The notes under the pieces were generated by a model that worked only from the letters and a program-made list of their open reading frames with translations, searched no databases and was not told where the DNA came from. From Daphnia carinata (Eukaryota > Arthropoda > Branchiopoda > Diplostraca > Daphniidae), in assembly GCF_022539665.2 (NCBI RefSeq), contig NC_081335.1, positions 1,426,001-1,490,000 of the forward strand: DNA of 64,000 nucleotides. The letters run 5' to 3'. A program made the translations under genes and the position numbers. This document shows positions 38,795 to 48,400 of the stretch, in pieces. The stretch's first letter is position 1. Each line of letters starts with the position of its first letter.

Positions 38795-40678
38795 ATGGCG
38801 CCCAACACGAAATCAAACGCTGTCCTTCAGTCCTATATAGGAAAAACAGTTCTGTCTTGTATTCTCATACCACTTTTATTTTCCAACAATGTGTTTTGTG
38901 CCATAAGAGGTAGGCTGAATTTAGTTTCCTTTTTTGTTACCGATAAAATCGTATTGTTGTATGGCAGCTGTTCAAGCTGGAAATGCACCACACCAGTATA
39001 ATATCAAGCCGGCCAATGTTTACCAAGTGTCCAACAATCGCTCGGAATCATTGTTGACTATATTCTGTTGGACAGGTGATCCCAAAACGGTGTTTGGGCT
39101 TTGGAGAACTGTAACGGTTAGTTCAAATACGGCAGTATGAAATTCCATCAAAATTAATGCATACTATTATAAACCTTTTGGTGTGTAACAGGTGTATTTG
39201 ACCATAGAAGATGAAGATTTTTATATATATAAAGGAGAGAATGCAAGCCATGTAGTCCATCTTCACCAATCACTTCAACAGTCATGGTTCCCTTTTCTGC
39301 CTTGGAAGGAAAAATCCATCTCGGTATCTCCTTTCAACATGTCATGCATAGGAGTTTTTTCTCAATTACCATACAGCTTAAGATTAGATCTGCGACGTAA
39401 GTAACTATTATGATATTTGATGCTCTGCATTGGGAATTTATTCAAATTTACTTAAACAAATTCTTTTATATTTAGAAATCAACTTCAACCGTTTGGTCAT
39501 GTTTGCTATTGGAATACTAATTTTCATAGTTGCCCCAAGTCTATGCAAGAAGGTTGTCTTTCACTACACAACTGGCACACTTGTTGGAGTGCTCGGTTCT
39601 ATACTCATCATTGTTTATCTTACTAGCCGACTTATTCCCAAGGTAAGTAGCCTTCAAATAATGAAATCCATTGAATTCATCACTATTTGGTTTTGGTAGA
39701 AATCTGGTGCCTATGCTGTCCTAATTGGTGGAAGTTCTATAGTATTTTATCTACTTAGAAGTTTGTGGGAAAACTTGTACTCCGTGCTACGAGAATATCA
39801 CTACTATGTGATTGCATATTTAGCTGCCAGCTCAGCGATTAGTTTTGCATTTTGTTACCGATTCGGTCCAGTCACTAATACGAGAACAATCCACTTACTT
39901 CAGTGGGGTATTCAATTATGTGGGTTATGTTTAGTTTTTGAAAGCAGTGAACATAAAGAAGGTGCAATGGCGATAATATTAGTCACCGTTGTTTCTCATA
40001 ACTTTCCTGGGTCGTGGTGGGCTCGGTGCCGAACTCTATGGTAATAGCTACTAAACACACCCCCAAAAATTAAAATAATAATGGGATTTTGTTTCTGACA
40101 GGTATCAAAGGTTCCCTCCTAAAATGCGCATTTTAACAGAAGATGAATACGTCGAACAAGCTCGAATTGAAACGGATCGCGGGCTGAAAGAACTACGAGA
40201 ATTTAGCAAAAGTCCCAATTGCAATGCATGGAAAACCATAACTCGACTTAAGGATCCGCTCAGGTAAAAAGTTTTTTAGAGTAGAAAAACGTGCACTGTC
40301 GAATATGTTTGCTTTTTTTCTAATTGTAAAACGATCCTATTACTTCGTTGACGCATTGTCGCCCTAGTTCTGGTTTGCGATGTTTGTCTTATTGTTGCAT
40401 GGGTTTTGTCGATAGGGTGCGAGCTAAACCTAGTCCTCGTTGTGTTGAATTCGTCTCGACTCCACCTAAAAATAATCAAAATAGACGATTATCCCGGTAC
40501 GCAGCCTTTGGATAATCGTGTAATGGAATTTTGTTACATCTTTTTGTTTTTCAACAACAGATTTGCGGAGTTCGTCGAAGGCAAGTCGCACCTGTCAGAC
40601 CGTGAAGTCCTTAACTACGAGACAACGGCATATCGAGAGACCGAAACCTGGACGGATGACGAATCAGATGAAGAATGA
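38795..40678 (+). CDS. NEMP1: NEMP, nuclear envelope integral membrane protein (TMEM194 family)
   Basis: Seven exons: 38795-38909, 38968-39116, 39192-39396, 39476-39642, 39700-40040, 40102-40263 and 40561-40678 (1257 nt, 418 residues). NEMP proteins sit in the inner nuclear membrane, support nuclear envelope stiffness and are needed for fertility in animals. An amino-terminal signal peptide (VLSCILIPLLFSNNVFCA) precedes a luminal domain ending in MSCIGVFSQLPYSLRLDL. The family core follows: helices LVMFAIGILIFIVAPSL, TLVGVLGSILIIVYLTSRLI, YAVLIGGSSIVFYLLRSLWE, YYVIAYLAASSAISFAFCYR and LLQWGIQLCGLCLVFES. The nucleoplasmic tail includes RFPPKMRILTEDEYVEQARI and an acidic end. The frame is open upstream to 38573, but the ATG at 38795 has a good context (AATATGG) and places the signal peptide properly. 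A possible polyadenylation signal ATTAAA lies at 40700-40705. The last intron is 297 bp against 57-79 bp for the others, and may host a small RNA. Confidence 0.92.
40414..40541 (+). ncRNA. Candidate box H/ACA snoRNA in the last NEMP intron
   Basis: On the host strand, a perfect 10-bp stem (40485-40494 with 40510-40519) is enclosed by CAAAAT/ATTTTG (40477-40482 with 40528-40533). It is followed by ACA at 40536-40538, three bases before the proposed end. The upper stem ends 16 nt before the ACA, as in H/ACA guides. An H-box match (AAATAA, form ANANNA) lies just before this hairpin. The upstream hairpin is weaker (GGTG and CGAG pairing with CTCG and CACC). The intron is four times longer than its neighbours. 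The left guide pocket is very small, so this is only a candidate. Confidence 0.3.
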
Positions 40679-41202
40679 AGTAGTTCTGTAGAAGAAAGAA
40701 TTAAATGCAGGAAACACATTTTTATTCACTCCTTATCTGGGGAGGGTGAGGAGGTCGGAAAGTGAGAGTTGAAATTTGAAAGCAGAGTTGATTCTGAAGC
40801 AATGGATTTCAATACATGAAAATTATAATAAAAATAATTAACTCCATTTTGGTTAAACTGACAGTTAAATTAGGTTGAAGAAAGGCGCTGATGCTGATTG
40901 TTAATTTAACTTGCGACTCATTCCTTGAATTCTTCTACTACATTAAATTGAGGTAGAATAGAATTATTTCACTGGCAATGGATGTGCATACCCAAGCCAG
41001 CCAACGCTAGTTTTTAACTGATCATAAACAATTTCTCCTGACTCGTTGATCACGCTAACTTTACGAAAACACAATTAATATAAACACCACTACAAGAATA
41101 CACTGAAGGATGCCAAAACAAACAGAACTGGTATGATAATATTGTGAAAGAAACTAGCAATGAAAAAAAAAAGAAGAATAACCTATGTGCAAAAGTCCTG
41201 TT
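40679..41202. other. Convergent 3' ends of NEMP and RNF111
   Basis: The space between the two stop codons, presumably both 3' untranslated regions. It contains ATTAAA at about 40700 and AATAAAAATAA near 40828 on the plus strand. I see no gene. Confidence 0.6.
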
Positions 41203-44122
41203 TTAGCTGGCTGGAGCTCCGGCCTGCATCTCGGTTGCATCTGGAGGTATGCGGAGGGCAGCCCCTTCTGCGGTCGAAGACGAGCTCCAGCTGCGAGAAT
41301 CCCCTTGCTCTTTTGATTCGACTTGGGCTTCGATATCGACGCGGCAAAGTGGACAGAATTTGACAGTAGTAAGCCATTGGTCAACACACGAGACGTGAAA
41401 CAAATGCATGCAAGGCAATCTTCGAACATCTTCGCCTTCCTCGAATTCGCACAGGCAAATGGTGCACTTTTCCGTGTTATCTTCCTGGCCGTCGCCATCG
41501 ACGCTGCTGTTGCTACGCAGCAGACGTTTGTAAGAATGAGACAGCGTATTCCGTTCGATGCACGTTTGCGACGCCCCACGTGATAGTTGGGCCATTCGAC
41601 GCTGTTCCACCAATCGCATGTACTCTTCTAGACGCGTAGAAGGACGTAGGAATGGATAATGATTTGGTGGCCCCGCCAAAAATGGGTTGTTGCCTAATGG
41701 GATCAGCGGAGGGGGAGGATGGTGGTGAAGGTGGTGAGGTCCATGTTGCTGGCTGTGAATGTACAGTGGATAGCCACGGTGATATGGCGGTTCTTGTGGG
41801 TGAGCTGGCTGAATTTCCACAGCTGCAGCACCTTGAACACCAGGCATTGCCGGTGGTGGGACGCGTTCCATCGGTATGGTACGTGGGGGCGGCGGTACTG
41901 GAACTGTCGGCGGGATCGCTGGGCCCGGACCTATACTGATATGCAAATTGCCGGGCAGACTAAAGTGGGCAATGTGGTGGTGGTAAGACGGAGCAAACGC
42001 ATAGGCAGGTGGAGGAGGCAAATGGTGATGGTGATGGCGAGGATCCAAATTGACGGGAGTACTTTCGACAACAATTTCCGCCTGGACGGCCGGCATCAGA
42101 TGGCCACTCAAGTCCGGAGCGTGAACAGTCCTAAACTGTGGTGATGGACTGTTGCCACGATCAACTGTAACTGGGTGATAAGCGGGCGGAGGGCCAGAGA
42201 AACCAGATGATTGTTGTTGGTTTTGGGTGCCTTGACTCATCCTCGGAGGGTTTGCAATCGAGGACGATCCACTGACATCGACAGGCTCTCCAGCTGAGAC
42301 ACGTTGAGCCATGTCCATATGGCGTCGTTGAGCTTCTTGCGAACGCTGCTGCGAATGCCAAATCCTCTGATGGATCGGATGGATACGCATAAAGCTCCGG
42401 GCGATGGCCGGCGGCATAGTGCAGCGTCCATCAACAGGTCGAGAAGCTCCAGAAGCGGGTGCTGCATGGTAGAAACCATATCCAGCAGTTGTCTGAGGAA
42501 CGAAATATTGGTGATGGTGGGGCGGGGGCTTCGGCCAGCTGACTGGGTTGTGGTGGATGTACCGCGGCCGGATTAGAAGATGTCTCGGCTATAACTTGCT
42601 GGGGGGAAGATGTTGCTATCGTTTCGACTGCCATACTGGGATAACTCCACCAGACGGGCGAACGAGCTCCACCGTGCGTCTGAACTGTTGACGGTAGACG
42701 TAGAGTCAAGACGGGCGGCGGTGGAGGATGATGATAAGCCGGTGGAGGAGGTGTGTAGGAGAAGGCCGTGGCATGATGAGCCAACGGCGAGGGTCGAAGG
42801 GATTGATTGGGAATGTAATGGGCCCGATGTTGGTTGGCATTAGTTGGCCAAGCCACACCTAGGGGTGGTCGCCCACCGTCCACGTAGAATTGCCCTGGAC
42901 ATCCACACCAAGTTCCAGGACGACTACCTACGGGTGACGATGGTGAAACTGTCACAATCGCCGGTGAGGCATGCCTTACTTCAGATTCCTGTTGGTGATT
43001 ATTTTCTCCAGTGACTACTGGTAAAGGTGCCGATGGAGGTTCAGCTTTAGGCACAGCTTTTGTCTTTGAAGATACCGACGATTTTGGTTGTCTCCCCGAT
43101 CGGGAGAAGCCGAACGATGTTGAGGGATTGGGGGTTGAGGTTTCATCTTCGGAAATGGTAAGATCAACTACTTCGGGTTGTCGTGAAATTCCTGGTCGCA
43201 CACTAACCACTTCGATGCAACTATCATCATCGTCGCCATCAGATTCGGTGGCAGACGAAGAGCCGTCAGTAAGACATTCTAATTGTAAATCATCAGCCAC
43301 TGGGCCATCACCACCAGCGGTAAGTCTTCCGACTCCGAAACCCGATGGACCGGGAACGGGTTCTCCGCCAGTATTTTCAGCCTGCTTTTTGGTCTTTGAT
43401 GCGTTCACATTTGAATCTTGTTGGGTTGAATTAGGTCTTTTGCGGCGAACATCGCTCGTAGCTGTTGTTGTCGTCGCTGGAGAAAAAGATTCAACGTGAT
43501 TATTGTTGACCCAGAGGGGAGGGGCGGTTGCTTCTTCCATACCAAAATGAAATCCATCAACATGGCTACTGAAGGATGCCAGAGAGAGAAAATCATCAGC
43601 CGGTCCAGGTGAGAGAGAAGGATCAAAGTAAGGATTCCTTGTTATGGTAATTTCTCTCTCCCCACTTTCCATACTGTCATCAAGGAACACAGTTTGATCT
43701 GTGGGACCAGATAGATTGTATGTTGAAGGTTGCAAGTTAACACTGACATTGATACTTGCTGGCATTTGTAGAGTCAATGGCAATGATTCATCATAATGCA
43801 AGGCCACTGGGGGTGAAAGAAATCGAGAAGGCACCAGAACAGGACTAGGAGTCTCTAATTCTGGCATCTCTAAATCATCATTCTCAAAATGGCCAGACGG
43901 ACATTCTCTATCTACAGCAGGGCAGTTTCTAGTCAGTGTGGTAGGTGAATTAGATCTCACATTGCCATATACAAGGTGACTATTTGCTTCCTCAGTTGAC
44001 AGTGATGCAGCTTGTTTGGTAACATTATCTGTTGCCGACTTACTCCCACTTGATCCTGAGCTGTTTGATCTTTCTGTGTCCTTTGTGTTACTTCTGGAAG
44101 GACCAGCTTGCTCGTCACCCAT
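41203..44122 (-). CDS. RNF111: Arkadia-type RING-H2 E3 ubiquitin ligase (RNF111)
   Basis: Arkadia ubiquitinates negative regulators of TGF-beta signalling (SKI/SnoN, SMAD7) and binds SUMO chains. Two coding exons: 44122-42563 (520 codons) and 42492-41203, giving 949 residues, near the 994 of human RNF111. SUMO-interacting motifs are visible at about 303-308 (IEVVSV) and 317-326 ([10 protein letters not shown]). A long Pro/His-rich middle leads to RRHMDMAQR, then the NRG/TIER-like segment [20 protein letters not shown]. The RING-H2 spans about 863-903 and its eight metal ligands fit C-x2-C-x14-C-x-H-x2-H-x2-C-x10-C-x2-C, followed by RVDIEAQ. Unusually, about 40 residues follow RVDIEAQ, whereas vertebrate Arkadia ends almost at once. 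The 70-bp intron (42562-42493) has a weak donor (GCG|GTACAT) and good acceptor and is in phase; a one-base indel in a C-rich tract is the alternative. Divergent from ALG13. Confidence 0.92.
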
Positions 44123-44814
44123 TATTGAAACGACCCACTCGTTAGAGACGGATCTAGGCGAGATGCTCCCAAGGGGAAAAAAATGAAGAATTTTTCTTCC
44201 TTACACCACCTGGTAAAGAACGTTTAAAATTTAGGCTTTTATCGTCGAATTTGAGATTAGTTTGACCTACACTTAATAGAGTAAACACTAGGTTATTGGT
44301 AGTCCCCCTGCGAAAACTGAGTAAAGTGCAAAGAGGCACGCTAATCCAGTACAAAAGTCCTTTCTTTCCAGTTATGGACAGCTGATGAGACAACTACGAT
44401 TGTCCTCTCTTCGCCAGTAAACAAGACAAACGGTGCTGCCAATTCTCAGCAATAAACAAATTTTGTTTACTTATTGTGTTTGCAATAATAACGTATCTCA
44501 GCTTATTTTCCTACTTAACTATGTCAATACTTTACATCCTTAGTTTGCATAATCAATGCGATGTCGAAACCACAAGTTTTTGCAAGATTTATATTTTTTT
44601 ACTATTAAACAAAACTATGGATACCAAGTTACCGACAGAGCGACAGGCCGACAGCTAAATAGTAAAATTCGTCGTCTGCTCTTTTCTATACGTGACAGCT
44701 TCTTCAGTAATGCGTTCCGAAACAACACAAAATCCAAAATCACGTACAAATTCCTTGAGCATATCGTACGTTTAACTCAAGTATATGATAACAACCTGTT
44801 TGCAGTAATAAGAG
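44123..44814. other. Divergent promoter region of RNF111 and ALG13
   Basis: 692 bp between the two start codons, expected to hold both promoters and 5' untranslated regions. A plus-strand frame of 90 codons (44556-44828) runs through it and overlaps the ALG13 start in another frame; it resembles no family I know and is treated as untranslated leader. Confidence 0.5.
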
Positions 44815-45384
44815 ATGAACATGCTTGAAAGTCAGGGAAAAAAGAACATATTTGTTACCGTCGGAACCACCCAATTTGATGAATTGGTGACCGAGGTTTT
44901 GCATCCTGACATGTTAGAGGTACGTAATACACTAACATAAAATTCATAATTATTGAGTACTTAACTTAAGCCCTAGGTTATGGAGTCCAAAGGCTACACA
45001 CATCTCATCATTCAAATAGGACGAGGTCTTGAACCTCAAATTCCAACTTCACGAAGAATCCAAATAACTTTGTACCATTTGAAAGAAAATATTTCTTCTG
45101 ATATAGAAGATTCCTCTCTAGTAATCTCACATGCTGGTGCTGGTAGTTGCCTTGAAGTACTTAATGCACACAAGCCATTAATTGTTGTGGTCAATCAAAA
45201 GCTTATGGGTAACCATCAGCTCGAACTAGCTGAAAAACTGCAATCTGAAAGACATGTTGTTATGTGTTACCCAGAAACCTTGAAAACTACTCTTTCTGAT
45301 TTTGATACCTCATGCCTTAAAATCCTACACATTAACAACCAAATGGCATTATCCAATTACATTGAAAAACTGATGGGATTTTGA
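44815..45384 (+). CDS. ALG13: ALG13, UDP-GlcNAc transferase catalytic subunit
   Basis: With ALG14 on the cytosolic face of the ER, ALG13 adds the second GlcNAc to the dolichol-linked oligosaccharide used for N-glycosylation. Two exons: 44815-44919 and 44977-45384 (513 nt, 170 residues). The protein is the single GT28 carboxyl-terminal fold: IFVTVGTTQFDELV, then GYTHLIIQIGRG, the signature LVISHAGAGSCLEVL with HKPLIVVVNQKLMGNHQLELA. The length matches the short catalytic form, with no OTU or Tudor extension. An in-frame TAA lies six bases before ATG 44815; a second ATG at 44821 could serve instead. AATAAA at 45386-45391 directly follows the stop codon. It converges on SAFB, with only 95 bp between stop codons, so the 3' ends probably overlap. 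Confidence 0.94.
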
Positions 45385-45385
45385 A

Positions 45386-45391
45386 AATAAA
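45386..45391 (+). terminator. AATAAA polyadenylation signal of ALG13
   Basis: A canonical hexamer one base after the TGA of ALG13. Its position implies an extremely short 3' untranslated region, consistent with the tight convergence with SAFB. Confidence 0.55.
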
Positions 45392-45479
45392 GTCCAATTT
45401 AGTGTATTTTCTTGATACATTGTAAACGTCTAGTCGAGAGAAAAAAACAAACAAATCAGGTTAGATAGGATGGAAAAAA

Positions 45480-48400
45480 TTAGTGTCGCGAATAACGGTC
45501 TGCCGAATAGTTAACGGATCCGGACTGCCCGACAATTGGATTGTTCAGACCACCAATCGCTGTTGCTGGATTGTACACACTGCTAAGAGGTGGTGCTGAT
45601 CCCGTCCAGTTGCCATTGAAGGTCCCTGACAATGGCGCACCCAAAGATCTTCCGACAGGCAAGAGCGAAGACGATGTGTTCCAGCGATCTTGTTGAACAC
45701 TTCCGTTCCCAGACCACCCGTTAGTACTAGAAGACGACCCAACTCCATTTCCGAGCATATTACTGCCACTTGCATTCGAGCCGTAGGCCGCTTTCGAGCT
45801 ACCAGCCCCACTGCTTGAGGCAGGTGCATTCGCACCAGATGGACCTCGTTGCCAGGGCTCGGATCCTCGCTCGTTGTAACGGTGATCTACCAGAATGGAA
45901 AAAACAACAAGATATAATTAACATTCGACCACAACCACAGCAACCATCCTGCTAGTCTTTACCTTTCCCAGTTCGCGAGTCACTAGCATATCGATCACGG
46001 TGATCTCGCTCAGGCATGCGGTTGTTGCGGATGGGTTCAGCCACGCTACCCCTTCCCACTCCTCGTTCACGTGGCCGTTCTCTTTCGCGTTCCCTGTCAC
46101 GGTCTGAAAAACTATCGCGGCCTCGGTTTCCACGATCATACCTAATGTAAGGAAAAAGAATGTAAAGTCAAAGCAAGAAAATAAAAAAGAACAAATAGAC
46201 AAACTTGTCACGATTTGAATGACTTTCCTGTACAAATAAGATTACAGGCAAGGAATATAATCGATTTAAATCTAGCGAAGCTGTTAAATGGCACTGCCTC
46301 CATTTAGGTAAGGCAGCACTGAGTGCAGCTGCATTAAATTAAGAAAATAAACAAGTTCCATTTACCTATCGTCACGACCCCTATCAACTACTCGACGGTC
46401 GTCTAATCTCTCTCGAGTCGGTGGTGGTGATGGTGGCGCAGGTCGATTATCTCTTCGAAGGGTAGGTATCTCTTGAACGACGCGTCGGGTGATCACAGAC
46501 GATCCAACTGTAGTAGAGGCAGATGATGGTGGCGGGCGATCGAAACGTCGCGCATGGTTATCATAACCGCCACGAACCGGTTCAGACACCTTAGAGCCAC
46601 GATAATCAGAACTCAGCGATGTCGAACCTGATCCAAAATGCCCACTGCCTCCAGCAGTACTTGATTTAGAATCACTGAATCGCGATGATGGATCAAACCG
46701 CATTGATCCCTCCACGGAAAGGCGTTTACGATCGACAAAGTATCCGTCACGATCATTAGGAGCAGTCCTTTTGGTTGCGCGTCTAACTTCTTCAATCTTG
46801 GCAAGAGACCTAACAGAACCAGAAAGTCAATATCTGTAGAAACGCGACGACACCAACGAAGCAACAGTAAATTTGTTCGTCTCCTATCCTAAGGTAAGCA
46901 AGTTTATTTATCAAACTTCATCCTTTGGCAAGGAAGACAATTCCTTGTTATGTAGCAAAACGTGATTGATTGAACTCGACCACGAGACATCGAAACAAAC
47001 GTTGAATTCACGATGCAGAACGGGGGATTCATTATCCTCTCCAAATTTCGAAGAAGCCGCCAGTGCTGCGGAAATGTATGGCCCCCGAAATCTTATCTAC
47101 ACGCGGACAAGTCGACTTGTTTATGGCACGGATCATATACCTAGCTTGTCTGCGTTTCAGCTCTTCTCGTTCCGCTTCAATCTTTTCCCTTTCCAACCGT
47201 TGCTGTTCCCGTTCAAGGCGTAGTATTTCTGCTTTCTCGCGTTCCAATCTCTCCCTTTCGATGCGTAACCGTTCACGCTCCTTTTCTAGTCTCATAGCTT
47301 CTTCACGTTGTTTGCGGTCAAATTCCCGAATGCGCGCCATTTCTTCTCGCCGACGACGCTCCGATTCTCTCTCTAGCCGCTCACGTTCTCTTAGTCGCTG
47401 CTTCTCCCGTTCCTCCTTTTTTCACAATACGCCGTCATTTTTTAAATGTCATCGAGAGCATGTCATAACTGCAAATACCCGAATGTGCTGGAAGGTCAAA
47501 ACTTGCTGGCGCGGTCTATGAGGTGACAGAGGTCGTCGAGGCCGATCTTTCCTTTCACGTTCCATCCGTTCGCGGTTGACTCGTTCACGGTTTTCGCGTT
47601 GTTGTTGAGCCGAGGCGATCGCGGTTTTACCATCTTTGTCCGTTCCTTGTGACGTTGCTTTCTCTTCTTCCTTTTCTTTCACATTTCCGGCGACGGACGC
47701 ATCTCCGGTTGCATCACCCGATACAACGTCCTGTGTCGTTTCTGTTGGTTTCTTCGAGATTGGCGAAGAATCACCTTCGAGGTCATCAACTTTGTCAACG
47801 CTCTTTTTTTCAGATGTTTCACCCTCGGCTGCAGATGGAACTGCATTCTTTGGTTCAGACAATTTGACATCAGCCTTACGAGGTCCGCTCTCTCCTGTTG
47901 TCTGATATTAAAATGAATTACAAATATTAGGGACAGAATAAAATTTAGAAAATAAACATAAATTTAAAAACTAACGAGTTGTTTTTCTCCTATCCTAAGG
48001 TAAGCAAGTTTAGTTATCTAACTTCATCCTTTGGCAAGGGAGAAAATATTGATTTAGCATAGCGACAGCAACGCACGACAATGGTTTGAACGATTGTTAA
48101 CTTTCAGTCCACTATGCAGTTGAGTTGAATAATGTTTCCCATTAAACTACTAACAAAAACCTGAAATGCAAATCTCACCCGCTCTACTGAAATCATCCGC
48201 CCGTGAACTTCAGTGCGATGGAGGTACTGTATACACTTTGAAGCGTCTTCACTTGTGGCCATAGTAATGTAGCCAAAGCAACGTACACCTGGTGTCCGGG
48301 CATAGGTGACTATTTTCGCTCCAATGACCTGAAAAACACAAAGAACCCGACATGAATAAAGCGTTTTCCACAACCACCGTACAACAGCAACGTACCTTGC

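Noticed and set aside
42431-42492. End of the long Arkadia frame (…[11 protein letters not shown]…FSTC)
   Set aside because: The alternative frame over these bases continues into conserved Arkadia sequence and the RING, so this tail is a frame artefact.
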